NCBI RefSeq assembly: GCF_902497895.1
Contig: NZ_CABVHQ010000016.1
Span: 36,279-100,278 of the forward strand
Source of the DNA: Pseudomonas fluorescens
GTDB taxonomy: Bacteria; Pseudomonadota; Gammaproteobacteria; Pseudomonadales; Pseudomonadaceae
Reading direction: 5' to 3'
DNA length: 64,000 nucleotides
Part shown: positions 25,263-34,642 of the stretch, piece after piece
How positions within the stretch are numbered: position 1 is the stretch's first letter
Layout: the number at the start of each line of letters is the position of its first letter
Notes under the pieces: model-generated
Database searches by the model: none
The model's input: the letters and a program-made list of their open reading frames with translations, nothing else
What the model was told of the DNA's origin: nothing
Translations under genes and position numbers: made by a program

Positions 25263-25502
25263 ATGACCGAAGCTGTAGAGTACGACGCCGAACTGGACGC
25301 CAGTGGTTTGAACTGTCCGCTGCCATTGCTCAAGGCCAAGCTGGAGCTCAATCGCCTGCCCAGCGGTGCGGTGCTCAAGGTCATCGCCACGGACGCCGGT
25401 TCTCAACGGGATTTTCGCACCTTTGCCCGTTTGGCCGGTCATACGCTGCTTCGTGAGGAAGATGAAGCCGGTGTTTATCGCTACTGGTTACGTAAAGCCT
25501 GA
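25263..25502 (+). CDS. tusA: TusA-family sulfur carrier protein
   Basis: The 79-residue protein has the family signature CPLPLLKAK (18-26) with the sulfur-carrying Cys18. TusA-like proteins pass persulfide sulfur to tRNA thiolation or molybdenum cofactor enzymes; which one applies here is not visible. It lies 31 bp before the PerM-like gene and is divergent from bepA. Confidence 0.88.
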   Translation: MTEAVEYDAELDASGLNCPLPLLKAKLELNRLPSGAVLKVIATDAGSQRDFRTFARLAGHTLLREEDEAGVYRYWLRKA

Positions 25503-25533
25503 GTTCTGCCTCGCCCATTTTTAAGGATTATTG

Positions 25534-26604
25534 ATGTTCAAGGTGTTACGCGACTGGATTCAGCGCTATTTCTCCGATGAAGAGGCTGTGGTGCTGGCCG
25601 TTCTCCTGATCCTGGCCTTTACCGCGGTGTTGACCCTGGGTGGGATGCTGGCGCCGGTCCTGGCGGGTATGGTCCTGGCCTACCTGATGCAAGGCCTGGT
25701 GAGCACCCTGGAACGCCTGCGCTTGCCCGGCGGGGCTGCGGTTGGCCTGGTGTTCGCCTTGTTCATGGGCGTGCTGCTGGTGTTCATCGTAGTGGTGGTG
25801 CCGCTGCTCTGGCATCAGTTGATCACCTTGTTCAACGAATTGCCGGGCATGCTCGCCAAGTGGCAATCCTTGCTGTTGTTGCTGCCGGAGCGTTATCCGC
25901 ATCTGGTGTCCGATGAGCAGGTATTGCGGGCCATCGAAGTGGCCCGCGGCGAAATCGGCAAGTTCGGCCAATGGGCGCTGACGTTCTCGCTGTCCAGCCT
26001 GCCGTTGCTGGTCAACATCATGATCTACCTGGTGCTGGTGCCGATCCTGGTGTTTTTCTTCCTCAAGGACCGGGAAATGATCGGACAATGGGTTCGTGGC
26101 TACCTGCCCCGCGAGCGCACATTGATTACCCGGGTTGCTCAGGAAATGAACCGCCAGATCGCCAACTACATTCGCGGCAAGGTGATCGAGATCTTCATTT
26201 GCGGTGGGGTGACCTACATTGCCTTTGTTGCCTTGGGCCTGAATTACTCGGCATTGCTCGCGCTGTTGGTCGGGGTTTCGGTGGTGGTGCCGTATGTCGG
26301 GGCGGTGGTGGTCACAGTGCCAGTGTTGCTGATTGCGCTGTTCCAGTGGGGCTGGAGCGATCAGTTCATCTATCTGATGGCGGTCTACGGAATCATCCAG
26401 ACGCTGGACGGCAACGTGCTGGTGCCGTTGCTGTTCTCCGAAGCGGTCAATCTGCACCCGGTGGCGATCATCTGTGCGGTGCTGTTGTTTGGCGGGTTGT
26501 GGGGCTTCTGGGGGATCTTCTTCGCGATTCCGCTGGCAACCCTGTTCAAGGCCGTACTGGATGCCTGGCCGCGCAAGGAGCCGATTGTGGCGCCGTTGTT
26601 GTAG
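25534..26604 (+). CDS. AI-2E/PerM-family membrane protein
   Basis: The 356-residue inner-membrane protein has about seven to eight helices and the AI-2E transporter family pattern: paired N-terminal helices, a long amphipathic middle, then VVVPYVGAVVVTVP and a C-terminal LPLLFSEAVNLHP-like region. Some members export autoinducer-2 or sodium, and most, like this one, are uncharacterised. The ATG at 25534 is used over a TTG one codon upstream. It is co-directional with tusA. Confidence 0.82.
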   Translation: MFKVLRDWIQRYFSDEEAVVLAVLLILAFTAVLTLGGMLAPVLAGMVLAYLMQGLVSTLERLRLPGGAAVGLVFALFMGVLLVFIVVVVPLLWHQLITLFNELPGMLAKWQSLLLLLPERYPHLVSDEQVLRAIEVARGEIGKFGQWALTFSLSSLPLLVNIMIYLVLVPILVFFFLKDREMIGQWVRGYLPRERTLITRVAQEMNRQIANYIRGKVIEIFICGGVTYIAFVALGLNYSALLALLVGVSVVVPYVGAVVVTVPVLLIALFQWGWSDQFIYLMAVYGIIQTLDGNVLVPLLFSEAVNLHPVAIICAVLLFGGLWGFWGIFFAIPLATLFKAVLDAWPRKEPIVAPLL

Positions 26605-26670
26605 ATTTGTCGGGATGTGAGGCCTTTGTGGGAGCGGGCTTGCCACAATGCCAGTCAGCCGAACGTAAAT

Positions 26671-26820
26671 CTGTGGCGAGGGGGCTTGTCGGAACGCCGC
26701 ACCGCCCCGCTCGGGTGCGCAGCAGCCGCAAAACCTGTGAATGCGGTCTGCCTGCCAAAATGTGATTGCAGGTTTTAGGGCCGCTGCGCGACCCAGCGGG
26801 GGCAAGCCCCCTCGCCACAA
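26671..26820. repeat. Long imperfect-palindrome repeat (GTGGCGAGGGGGCTTG class)
   Basis: It begins CTGTGGCGAGGGGGCTTG and ends GCAAGCCCCCTCGCCACAA, with inner arms GGTGCGCAGCAGCCGC and CCGCTGCGCGACC. A half-element TGTGGGAGCGGGCTTGCC precedes it at 26627. It lies between the convergent PerM-like gene and bcp. Confidence 0.85.
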
Positions 26821-26834
26821 GTGCCCGTCAACTA

Positions 26835-27308
26835 TCAGGCCTTGTTCAGGGCCTGAGCCGCAGCCAGCACCGCATCCACATGACCCGGTACTTTCACGCC
26901 GCGCCATTCCTGGCGCAGGACGCCATCCTTATCGATCAGGAAGGTGCTGCGGTCGACGCCCATGTACTCCTTGCCGTAGAGCTTCTTCAGCTTGATCACA
27001 TCGAACAGCTGGCAGATGGCTTCATCCTTGTCGCTGATCAGCTCGAATGGAAACTCCTGTTTGCACTTGAAGTTCTCGTGGGACTTCAAGCTGTCGCGCG
27101 ATAGGCCGAACACTTCGGTGTTGGCTGCCGTGAACCCGGCGTACTGATCGCGAAAGCCCTGGCCTTCGGTGGTGCAGCCAGGGGTGCTGTCCTTCGGATA
27201 GAAGTAGATCACCACTTGCTTGCCCTTGAGCCCGGCAAGGCTGATGGTTTGCCCGCTGGTGGCAGGCGCTTCGAAGTCGGCGACCGGTTGGTCGATGGCA
27301 ACGGCCAT
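26835..27308 (-). CDS. bcp: Thiol peroxidase Bcp (peroxiredoxin Q)
   Basis: The 157-residue cytosolic peroxiredoxin reduces hydroperoxides with thioredoxin. The peroxidatic Cys45 lies in STPGCTTEGQ. Position 50, which is the resolving Cys in E. coli Bcp, is Gln here. Cys82 (NFKCKQ) is about the distance used by the alternative resolving Cys of Xanthomonas PrxQ. It is the second gene after gcvR, 10 bp apart. Confidence 0.92.
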   Translation of the reverse strand: MAVAIDQPVADFEAPATSGQTISLAGLKGKQVVIYFYPKDSTPGCTTEGQGFRDQYAGFTAANTEVFGLSRDSLKSHENFKCKQEFPFELISDKDEAICQLFDVIKLKKLYGKEYMGVDRSTFLIDKDGVLRQEWRGVKVPGHVDAVLAAAQALNKA

Positions 27309-27318
27309 GAAAGCTTCC

Positions 27319-27879
27319 TTACATTGGGTTCTGTGGGCGCCATGGTTCGATCAGCGCGTCGAGGTTCAGCGCGTCGGCGAAATCCAGGAACTGGTCACGC
27401 AGCCAACTGATCTGCACGCCGGCCGGCAAGGTCACGGTGAAGGTCGCATTGAGCATGGTGCCGCCGGTCTGCGGTGCCTGGTAGGTGTCGCAGGTGAGGT
27501 TTTCCAGCTCGACGTTGTGGTCGATGAAAAACTGGCACAGCTCGTTGACGATGTCCGAGCGATAGGCCGAACTGACATACGCCACATAAGGCAGCGCCTC
27601 GGGGCGATTTTCCAGCGCCGCGCTACGCACCACGTTGACCGTAAAGGCATGTTTCTTGGCCAGGGACGGCAAGCCTGCTTCCAGGCGCGCCAGCGCGTCC
27701 CAGGTGCCGGAAATCTGCAGGACCAGCGCACTGCATTCGCCGTGGCGAGTCAGGCGGGAGGTCACCACGGCACAGCGATTTTCATGGCTGGCGCGGCACA
27801 GGACGTTAGTCAGCTCCATGGGGTTGGCGCCGAGGGCACTGATGACAAGGAATTGTTCGCGGACTGTGGGGGTGGACAT
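27319..27879 (-). CDS. gcvR: Glycine cleavage system regulator GcvR-like (two ACT domains)
   Basis: The 186-residue protein has two ACT-type domains (about 8-85 and 95-175) without a DNA-binding domain, matching GcvR, which represses glycine-cleavage genes by contacting GcvA. It lies immediately upstream of bcp in the conserved gcvR-bcp order and is divergent from dapA. The glycine role is from the family; no gcv genes are in the window. Confidence 0.85.
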   Translation of the reverse strand: MSTPTVREQFLVISALGANPMELTNVLCRASHENRCAVVTSRLTRHGECSALVLQISGTWDALARLEAGLPSLAKKHAFTVNVVRSAALENRPEALPYVAYVSSAYRSDIVNELCQFFIDHNVELENLTCDTYQAPQTGGTMLNATFTVTLPAGVQISWLRDQFLDFADALNLDALIEPWRPQNPM

Positions 27880-28207
27880 GCAGCATTCCTAAAACGATGA
27901 GCGGTCGATACTTTTACGGGCTCAAGTGCGGGGAGCAAGCGTCCAGATACGAATTCGGAAACCCTGACTCCATAGGTTGCGACGAGCTCCATTAAGGCAA
28001 GAGCGAAGGGTGGCAACGCAGGATCGGGGCTTCAGAGGCCGAAAAGGGAGGCTCAAACCTGGCGTATAAGCTTATCAGTACCGATCAAAGTCTGAAGGGT
28101 AGCGAAAACCATCGCTCAGGGGAATGGCGCGAGCGCAGTACTTCGCTTGTACAAGCATCTTGGCGCCAGTACCATTACCGCTCTCTTTTTCCGGCAGGAG
28201 CGGTGGC
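27880..28207. other. gcvR-dapA divergent intergenic region
   Basis: This 328-bp spacer should hold the divergent promoters of gcvR-bcp and dapA-bamC-MBL-purC. I see no ORF or palindrome strong enough to call; a frame open from 28124 merely extends dapA upstream. Confidence 0.4.
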
Positions 28208-29086
28208 ATGATTGCGGGCAGTATGGTGGCACTGGTCACACCCATGGATGCACAGGGTCGTCTCGATTGGGACAGCCTGAGCAAACTGGTGGACTTCCAC
28301 CTGCAAGAGGGCACCAACGCCATCGTGGCGGTCGGCACCACAGGTGAGTCGGCCACCCTCGATGTGAACGAACACATCGAAGTGATTCGTCGCGTGGTAG
28401 CTCAAGTTGCAGGGCGTATTCCGGTAATCGCCGGTACCGGCGCCAATTCGACGCGCGAAGCGATCGAACTGACCACCAACGCGAAAAACGCTGGCGCCGA
28501 CGCGTGCCTGCTGGTAACTCCGTACTACAACAAGCCGACCCAGGAAGGCCTGTATCTGCATTTTCGCGCGATCGCCGAAGCAGTCGACATTCCGCAGATC
28601 CTCTACAACGTGCCCGGCCGTACGGCGTGTGACATGCAGGCCGAGACCGTGATCCGTCTGTCGACCGTGCCGAATATCATCGGTATCAAGGAAGCCACGG
28701 GTGACCTGCAGCGCGCCAAGGACATCCTGGCCGGCGTCAGCAGCGACTTCCTGGTGTACTCCGGTGACGACGCGACTGCGGTCGAGCTGATGCTGCTCGG
28801 CGGCAAAGGCAATATCTCGGTGACCGCCAACGTCGCTCCGCGGGCCATGAGCGATCTGTGCGCCGCCGCGATGCGTGGCGATGCCGTGACCGCCCGGGCG
28901 ATCCACGAAAAGTTGATGCCGCTCAATAAAACCCTGTTTATCGAATCCAACCCGATCCCCGTGAAATGGGCCCTGCATGAAATGGGCTTGATGCCGGACG
29001 GTATCCGTCTGCCGCTCACCTGGCTCAGTGCTGCCTGTCACGAACCGCTGCGGCAGGCCATGCGCCAGTCCGGCGTATTGGTTTAA
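28208..29086 (+). CDS. dapA: 4-hydroxy-tetrahydrodipicolinate synthase
   Basis: The 292-residue TIM-barrel enzyme condenses pyruvate with aspartate semialdehyde, the first committed step of lysine and diaminopimelate synthesis. GTTGE (43-47), Tyr133 and the Schiff-base Lys161 (IIGIKEATG) are in place. GGAG lies before the ATG at 28208, giving the standard length. It leads a tight operon with bamC, the MBL gene and purC. Confidence 0.97.
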   Translation: MIAGSMVALVTPMDAQGRLDWDSLSKLVDFHLQEGTNAIVAVGTTGESATLDVNEHIEVIRRVVAQVAGRIPVIAGTGANSTREAIELTTNAKNAGADACLLVTPYYNKPTQEGLYLHFRAIAEAVDIPQILYNVPGRTACDMQAETVIRLSTVPNIIGIKEATGDLQRAKDILAGVSSDFLVYSGDDATAVELMLLGGKGNISVTANVAPRAMSDLCAAAMRGDAVTARAIHEKLMPLNKTLFIESNPIPVKWALHEMGLMPDGIRLPLTWLSAACHEPLRQAMRQSGVLV

Positions 29087-29103
29087 TTGAGGAAGTACTA
29101 CGC

Positions 29104-30219
29104 ATGAAGCGAATGGCCGGACTTTCCGCACTTGCCTTGATTATCTCCAGCACAAGTGGCTGTGGGTGGCTTTGGGGCCCGGAAGGTTACTTCCGCGACC
29201 GTGGCAGCGATTACCTGGAGGCGCAACAGACTGCGCCGATGCAATTGCCACCGGATGTCAGCACCTCCAAGCGCCTCGACCCACTGTTGCCGATCCCGCG
29301 TAACGTGGCCGACGACAGCGTCAAGGGCGAATACGAAGTGCCGCGTCCGCAGCCGCTGACGGCCAGCGCCGAGTCCAGCGCCTACAGCCTGCAGAAAACC
29401 GGCGAATCGCGCTGGGTCACCGCGCAGCGTCCGCCCGCTGAAGTCTGGCCAGTGGCCGTGCAGTTCTTCCAGGACAATGGTTTTCGCCTTGACGAACAAC
29501 GCCCGCAGACCGGCGAGTTCACCACTACCTGGCAGCGCACCGATGAACTCTCCGCGTCGCTGGCCAAACGCCTGAGCAGCAATACAACGGCGTCCGACAG
29601 CGAATTCCGGGTTCGGGTCCGCATCGAGCCGGGTGTGCAGCGCAATACCAGTGAAGTCTATGTAGTCAGTGCCGAGCGTGCTGCCGGCAGTACCGCCAAT
29701 ACCGAGTTCACCAACCGCTCGGTCAACACCGGGCTGGACGCCGCGCTGGTCGATGAAATGCTCGCGAGCATGAGTCGTACCTCCGAGAAGGGCGGTTCGG
29801 TCTCCCTGTTGGCCGCACGTGATTTCGATACCCCTGAGCGCGTCAGCCTCACCGAGGACGGCAGCGGCAACGTGGTGCTCAACCTCGGCGAAGACCTCGA
29901 CCGTGCCTGGTCGAGTGTCGGCCGCGCGCTGGAGCAGGGCGATTGGCGGGTTGAAGACATCAACCGCAGCCTGGGCCTGTACTACATCAACCTCGCTGAA
30001 AAAGCCGAGACCAGAGACAACGAGCCAGGTTTCTTCGGCAAGCTGTTTGGCAGCAAACCGGCCAAGGAAGAAGTCGAAGCCCGCGCCGAGCGTTATCAGG
30101 TTCGCCTGAGCAAGGTGGGCGACACCGTGCAAGTCACAGTCGAGAAAAACATCAACACCGTTGCACCGCCAGAAGTGGCGCGCAAAGTGTTGGGCGTGAT
30201 TCAGGACAAACTGGGCTGA
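29104..30219 (+). CDS. bamC: Outer-membrane assembly lipoprotein BamC
   Basis: The 371-residue lipoprotein has lipobox TSGC with Cys at residue 20. It continues with the Pro-rich unstructured N-terminal segment that binds BamD, and two helix-grip domains (about 90-220 and 240-370). It is part of the BAM complex that inserts beta-barrel proteins. dapA ends 17 bp upstream and the MBL gene starts 5 bp after, the conserved dapA-bamC arrangement. Confidence 0.93.
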   Translation: MKRMAGLSALALIISSTSGCGWLWGPEGYFRDRGSDYLEAQQTAPMQLPPDVSTSKRLDPLLPIPRNVADDSVKGEYEVPRPQPLTASAESSAYSLQKTGESRWVTAQRPPAEVWPVAVQFFQDNGFRLDEQRPQTGEFTTTWQRTDELSASLAKRLSSNTTASDSEFRVRVRIEPGVQRNTSEVYVVSAERAAGSTANTEFTNRSVNTGLDAALVDEMLASMSRTSEKGGSVSLLAARDFDTPERVSLTEDGSGNVVLNLGEDLDRAWSSVGRALEQGDWRVEDINRSLGLYYINLAEKAETRDNEPGFFGKLFGSKPAKEEVEARAERYQVRLSKVGDTVQVTVEKNINTVAPPEVARKVLGVIQDKLG

Positions 30220-30223
30220 TCAG

Positions 30224-30982
30224 ATGCGTTTTGCCGTTCTCGGCAGTGGTAGCCAAGGGAATGGCACGCTGATAGCCAGTAATGACACGTACATTCTGGT
30301 GGATTGTGGTTTCTCCCTGCGTGAAACCGAGCGACGCCTGCTGCGCCTGGGTGTAAGCCCGACGCAGCTGAGCGCGATTCTGGTGACCCACGAACATGCC
30401 GATCACGTGCATGGCGTGGGTTTGCTGTCTCGGCGTTACAATCTACCGGTCTACCTCAGTCGCGGTACCTTGCGCGGGATGCGCAAACCGGTTGAACCCG
30501 CAGCTTTTCTGGCCGGCGGCGAGCAATTGCAGATCGGCGCATTGAGCATCGGGGTGATTGCCGTGGCCCACGATGCACAGGAGCCGACGCAGTACGTCTT
30601 CAGTGACGGTGAGCGGCGTTTCGGCCTGTTGACCGACCTGGGTTCGTATTGCAGCAAGGTGCTGGAAGGCTATCGGGATCTCGATGCGTTGATGATCGAG
30701 TCCAACCATTGCCGCGACATGCTTGCCCGCGGTCACTACCCGTACTTTCTCAAGCAGCGGGTGGGCGGGGAGCTGGGACATTTGAATAACCACCAGGCGG
30801 CATTCCTGGTGGCCGAGTTGGGCTGGAAAGACCTGCAACACCTGGTCCTGGCCCATCTGAGCAGCAAGAACAACCTGCCGCAGCTGGCCCGGCAATGTTT
30901 TGTCGATACCCTCGGGTGCGACCCGGACTGGCTGCAACTGGCCGATCAAGATTCAGGGCTCGACTGGCGACATATCGCCTAG
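30224..30982 (+). CDS. MBL-fold metallo-hydrolase (YycJ/WalJ-like)
   Basis: The 252-residue protein has the metallo-beta-lactamase signature THEHADHVHG (55-64) with His56, His58, Asp60 and His61, plus further ligands in AHDAQEPT and ESNHCRDM regions. It resembles the YycJ/WalJ group linked to DNA-related functions in Gram-positives; its substrate here is unknown. It sits between bamC (5 bp) and purC (28 bp) in the same operon. Confidence 0.85.
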   Translation: MRFAVLGSGSQGNGTLIASNDTYILVDCGFSLRETERRLLRLGVSPTQLSAILVTHEHADHVHGVGLLSRRYNLPVYLSRGTLRGMRKPVEPAAFLAGGEQLQIGALSIGVIAVAHDAQEPTQYVFSDGERRFGLLTDLGSYCSKVLEGYRDLDALMIESNHCRDMLARGHYPYFLKQRVGGELGHLNNHQAAFLVAELGWKDLQHLVLAHLSSKNNLPQLARQCFVDTLGCDPDWLQLADQDSGLDWRHIA

Positions 30983-31010
30983 CCCACCTACTTAGCAAGC
31001 GGAGCCCATC

Positions 31011-31721
31011 ATGGAAAAACGTGAAGAACTCTACCGCGGCAAAGCCAAATCGGTTTACAAGACCGACGACGCTGACCGCTTGATCCTGCTGTTTCGCAAC
31101 GACACCTCGGCGTTCGACGGCAAGCGCATCGAGCAGCTCGACCGCAAAGGCACGGTGAACAACAAGTTCAACGCCTTCATCATGCAGAAACTCGAAGAAG
31201 CCGGCGTGCCGACCCAATTCGACAAACTGCTGGGCGACAACGAATGCCTGGTGAAGAAACTCGACATGATCCCGGTCGAGTGCGTCGTGCGTAACTACGC
31301 CGCCGGCAGCCTGGTCAAGCGCCTGGGCGTCGAAGAAGGCCTCAAGCTCGAGCCTTACACCTTCGAACTGTTCCTCAAGGACGACGCCAAGGGCGACCCG
31401 TTCATCAACGAATCCCACGTCGTGGCGTTCGGTTGGGGCACGGCCGAGCAACTGGTGCGCATGAAAGAACTGTCGCTCAAGGTCAACGAAGTCTTGAGCA
31501 AACTGTTCGACGACGCCGGTCTGCTGCTGGTCGACTTCAAACTCGAATTCGGCGTATTCCACGGTGAAATCGTCCTCGGTGACGAATTCAGCCCGGACGG
31601 CTGCCGCCTGTGGGACAAGGAAACCCGCAAGAAAATGGACAAGGACCGCTTCCGCCAGGGCCTCGGTGATGTTATCGAAGCCTACGAAGAAGTCGCCAAA
31701 CGTCTGGGCGTACCGCTTTAA
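31011..31721 (+). CDS. purC: Phosphoribosylaminoimidazole-succinocarboxamide synthase
   Basis: The 236-residue enzyme joins aspartate to CAIR in purine synthesis. It begins with the typical [12 protein letters not shown] nucleotide-binding strand and keeps [17 protein letters not shown] and [13 protein letters not shown] precedes the ATG. It is the last gene of the dapA operon and is followed by a tRNA gene. Confidence 0.97.
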   Translation: MEKREELYRGKAKSVYKTDDADRLILLFRNDTSAFDGKRIEQLDRKGTVNNKFNAFIMQKLEEAGVPTQFDKLLGDNECLVKKLDMIPVECVVRNYAAGSLVKRLGVEEGLKLEPYTFELFLKDDAKGDPFINESHVVAFGWGTAEQLVRMKELSLKVNEVLSKLFDDAGLLLVDFKLEFGVFHGEIVLGDEFSPDGCRLWDKETRKKMDKDRFRQGLGDVIEAYEEVAKRLGVPL

Positions 31722-31804
31722 CCGACGCAAGCGACTGATAGCACGGAAAAATTTTGCTCGGGGGCTTCGCTTCCGGCAAAGGTGCTGTTATGATTCGCGC
31801 CGTT

Positions 31805-31894
31805 GGAGAGATGCCAGAGTGGCCGAATGGGACGGATTCGAAATCCGTTGTACCTTCACCGGTACCTAGGGTTCGAATCCCTATCTCTCCGCCA
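31805..31894 (+). tRNA. tRNA-Ser (CGA)
   Basis: A 90-nt class II tRNA with acceptor GGAGAGA/TCTCTCC, discriminator G and encoded CCA. The anticodon arm ACGGA-TTCGAAA-TCCGT gives anticodon CGA, there is a long variable arm, and the T-arm reads AGGGTTCGAATCCCT. A possible -10 (TATGAT) is at 31789-31794. Confidence 0.97.
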
Positions 31895-31901
31895 TACATA
31901 G

Positions 31902-31937
31902 AAAAGCCCCGTAGCTGAAAAGCTACGGGGCTTTTTT
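31902..31937 (+). terminator. Rho-independent terminator after tRNA-Ser
   Basis: AAAAGCCCCGTAGCT and AGCTACGGGGCTTTT form a long perfect stem with a GAAA tetraloop and T-tract, 8 bp after the tRNA. Confidence 0.95.
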
Positions 31938-32060
31938 GTTTCTGGCGTTTTGATCAGGGCATTTTCAGAGCAGGAGGCTGGGTGTACGGCTGCAAAACTG
32001 AGGTCTGAAACGCAGAAGCTGCTCCTGTAGATAAGAGCAGCTTCATTTTCCATGACTGAT

Positions 32061-32267
32061 CTATGGATGCGGCAGACCCAGTTTCCTTTGAATCAGGTCG
32101 TACACTTCTTTGTGTGTGGAGTTGTGGAGAGTTTTATTTTTGCACGCTGAAGTCAGAAGCGTTTTAACTTCTTGCTTCGAGCGTGGATAAAGACCGGCGA
32201 CATAGTCAGTTTCATGGTCTTCTGCGCAGTTGAAGTGTTTGTCATCTTTTGCTTTGTCTCTAGCCAT
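32061..32267 (-). CDS. Small conserved-looking hypothetical protein
   Basis: The 68-residue soluble, charged protein has two Cys (FNCAEDHE and SACKNKT) and a C-terminal helix (HKEVYDLIQRKLG). AAGGA lies 9 bases before the ATG. Composition and ribosome site support a real gene, and I recall similar short Pseudomonas proteins with DKHFNC and HNSTH motifs, but no function is known. It stands alone. Confidence 0.55.
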   Translation of the reverse strand: MARDKAKDDKHFNCAEDHETDYVAGLYPRSKQEVKTLLTSACKNKTLHNSTHKEVYDLIQRKLGLPHP

Positions 32268-32572
32268 GAATAATTTCCTTATCGGGTTAATGGGTGGTTT
32301 CGGGACGGTTTACATCGTTTTGGCCCCTGCCATCCACAGCTTAATAGCCTTCGACCGCCTTGCCAGAGGCAAGCAGAAAAAAGGAAAAGGCTGTACGAAG
32401 CGGGAAGTGGTCACCGGTGTTTTAAACGTAGAGAGTGAATCAATAGTCATCGTTTATGCGTCCTGTCGGTGCTTCAGATTCCATCGTGCAGCGAGCGTTG
32501 TTGCCTCCGTACATAGACGCCAGTCCCTACTCCTCCCTAAACTGTCATCCGTATCTGAGGCTGGGGCACTCG
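32268..32572. other. Intergenic region upstream of the LysR gene
   Basis: This 305-bp divergent spacer is somewhat AT-rich between 32268 and 32460. The frame open from 32456 extends the LysR gene without a start signal. No palindrome or terminator was seen. Confidence 0.35.
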
Positions 32573-33502
32573 ATGAACCGCAACGAACTGCGCAAGGCCG
32601 ACATCAATCTGATGGTCGTGTTCGAAACGCTGATGCTCGAGCGCAATGTGACGCGGGTCGCGGAGAAGCTGTTTCTCGGACAGCCCACTATCAGCTCGGC
32701 GCTCAACCGCTTGCGCGCGATGTTCAACGATCCGCTGTTTATCCGGGTCGGGCATCGCATGGAGCCGACGGCAAGAGCCGAGGAGATCATTCGCCATCTC
32801 TCGCCGGCGCTGGACTCGCTGTCGGCCGCCTTGAGCCTGACCCATGATTTCAACCCCGCCAGCAGCACCATGACCTTTCGCATCGGCCTGTCGGATGATG
32901 TGGAGTTTGGCTTGCTGCCGCCGTTGTTGCGGGCGCTGCGCCAGGAAGCGCCGCAGGTGGTGTTCGTCGTCCAGCACGTCGATTACTGGCGGATCCCGGA
33001 CTTGCTGGCATCCGGCGACATCACCGTCGGCATCAGCCAGACCCGCGGCCTGCCAGCCAACGCCAAACGCAAATTGCTCCGGTATATTCAGCCCAGCGTG
33101 TTGCGTGCTGACGCGTCTGACACCCCGTTGACCCTCGATGAATACTGCTCACGGCCCCATGTGCTGGTTTCCCACACCGCCAATGTCAGTGGTTTCGCTG
33201 ATGAGTGGCTGGCTGAAATCGGCCGTAAGCGCCAGGTGGTGCTCTCGGTGCCGCAATACAGTTCCTTGCCGGCATTGCTCGCCGGCACCGACATGATCGC
33301 CAGCCTGCCGGATTACACCGCCGCGGCCATGGCGGCTTCCGGTCAGTTGTTCAATGAGCCGTTCCCGTTCAAGACGCCGACCCTGGATCTGTCGATGGTC
33401 TGGCTGAGCCACGTCGACAGCGACCCGGCCGAGCGCTGGTTACGCTCGCGACTGGAAGCGTTCATGGGTGAGCGAGAGGCGGCAAATTTCAAGCCACTCT
33501 GA
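32573..33502 (+). CDS. LysR-family transcriptional regulator
   Basis: The 309-residue protein has an N-terminal winged HTH (VTRVAEKLFLGQPTISSALNRLR, residues about 26-48) and a C-terminal effector domain. It belongs to the LysR branch with an N-terminal (L)RKADINLMVVFETL motif, as in NodD-like and LeuO-like members. GAGG precedes the ATG at 32573. The isomerase gene follows 63 bp later; whether it is the target is unknown. Confidence 0.82.
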   Translation: MNRNELRKADINLMVVFETLMLERNVTRVAEKLFLGQPTISSALNRLRAMFNDPLFIRVGHRMEPTARAEEIIRHLSPALDSLSAALSLTHDFNPASSTMTFRIGLSDDVEFGLLPPLLRALRQEAPQVVFVVQHVDYWRIPDLLASGDITVGISQTRGLPANAKRKLLRYIQPSVLRADASDTPLTLDEYCSRPHVLVSHTANVSGFADEWLAEIGRKRQVVLSVPQYSSLPALLAGTDMIASLPDYTAAAMAASGQLFNEPFPFKTPTLDLSMVWLSHVDSDPAERWLRSRLEAFMGEREAANFKPL

Positions 33503-33565
33503 GACCGGAGCCATGGGCGGCTTGTGCTATATCTACCAACTTACCTTCAAGCCAGGAGCACTGTC

Positions 33566-33931
33566 ATGCCTCACCTGCATATGGAATACACCCCCAATCT
33601 GCCAGAACTGGATGCCGACAAGGCATTGTTGCGACTCAACCTTGCGTTGGTGGCTTCAGGGCAGTTTGCGGCGGAGTTCGATATCAAGAGTCGGGCAGTG
33701 CAGGTGGGGACATTTCGGATCGGTACCGGACTGGGCGAGCGGGCTTTCGTGCATGTGAAGCTGGCGCTGTTGAGCGGGCGCTCGGCCGAGACCAAGCGGC
33801 AATTGTCGCAGAGCCTGTTGGCGGTACTGCAGGACCTGTGTGAATGGCCGGCCAATGTCGAAGTGCAGTTGTGCGCGGAGATTCTGGATATTGACCGGGA
33901 GTCGTACACCAAGACGGCTATCGGGTTCTGA
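33566..33931 (+). CDS. 5-carboxymethyl-2-hydroxymuconate isomerase-like protein
   Basis: The 121-residue protein has Pro2 right after the initiator Met, the catalytic residue of the tautomerase-like CHMI family. It also has the matching RAFVHVKLALLSGRSAETKRQL segment. CHMI works in homoprotocatechuate breakdown, but no hpa/hpc genes are nearby, so the substrate is uncertain. AGGAG lies before the ATG. Confidence 0.75.
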   Translation: MPHLHMEYTPNLPELDADKALLRLNLALVASGQFAAEFDIKSRAVQVGTFRIGTGLGERAFVHVKLALLSGRSAETKRQLSQSLLAVLQDLCEWPANVEVQLCAEILDIDRESYTKTAIGF

Positions 33932-33936
33932 TGCGT

Positions 33937-34078
33937 CTGTAGGAGCGAGCTCGCTCGCGATGGACTCAAAGGCGGCGCGTTTACTCAGAAAACACGCGTT
34001 ATCGTTAACGTCCATCGCGAGCTCGCTCCTACAGAGACAGCGCAATACCTGTGGGAGCGGGCCTGCCCGCGATGGCGG
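33937..34078. repeat. REPIN of the GTAGGAGCGAGCTCGC class plus a half REP
   Basis: CTGTAGGAGCGAGCTCGCTC at 33937 and its reverse complement ending at 34034 flank a centre containing ACGCGTTATCGTTAACG. A related single unit TGTGGGAGCGGGCCTGCC follows at 34050. It lies between the convergent isomerase and cynS genes. This is the only copy of this REP class in the window. Confidence 0.85.
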
Positions 34079-34123
34079 CATCAGAACCTACGCCGATTTC
34101 CCCGCGGACAATGACTTTTTCAA

Positions 34124-34594
34124 TCAGAACGGCTTGGTCGGCAAGTACTTGCCATCCAGGGTGATCACCGCCCGGGAACCGCCGTCCGGGTCTTCGACTT
34201 TCTTGATGTCGAGTTTGAAGTTGATGGCACTGATGATGCCGTCGCCGAACTGCTCATGGACCAGGGCTTTTAGCGTCGAACCATAGACCTGCAGCATCTC
34301 ATAGAAGCGGTAGACGGTCGGATCGGTCGGGATGCCGCCCTGGATGCTGCCGCGCAATGGCACGCTTTGCAGCAGGCGGCTGGCGTCCTGGTCCAGGTCG
34401 AGTTTGTCACAGACTACATCGGCGGCTTCAGCCGGCAGAGGATGTTGCCCAAGCAGGGCGGCGGTGACGCAGGCCAGGCTCAGGCCGGTGCCGTCGGTCA
34501 GGTCCTGCCACGACAGGTTCTTGCGGGCCTTGGCGTCGATGATGGTGTCGGCCAGGGCCAGGCGTGGAGCTTGAGCGAATTGGGATTGCAGCAT
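34124..34594 (-). CDS. cynS: Cyanate hydratase (cyanase)
   Basis: The 156-residue enzyme converts cyanate and bicarbonate to ammonia and CO2. Length equals that of E. coli CynS and all three catalytic residues are in place: Arg96 (TVYRF), Glu99 (FYEM) and Ser122 (IISAINF). GAGGAAATCACC leads into the ATG at 34594. It follows cynT by 48 bp. Confidence 0.97.
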   Translation of the reverse strand: MLQSQFAQAPRLALADTIIDAKARKNLSWQDLTDGTGLSLACVTAALLGQHPLPAEAADVVCDKLDLDQDASRLLQSVPLRGSIQGGIPTDPTVYRFYEMLQVYGSTLKALVHEQFGDGIISAINFKLDIKKVEDPDGGSRAVITLDGKYLPTKPF

Positions 34595-34642
34595 GGTGAT
34601 TTCCTCTTGGGTGACGTACGAAAGTTGCTCCCGCACTGTGGG

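Noticed and set aside
25546..26907. Long minus-strand open frame (453 codons) opposite the PerM-like gene
   Set aside because: The translation is His/Gln/Arg-rich and mirrors a membrane-protein gene on the other strand, then runs through a repeat; no domain.
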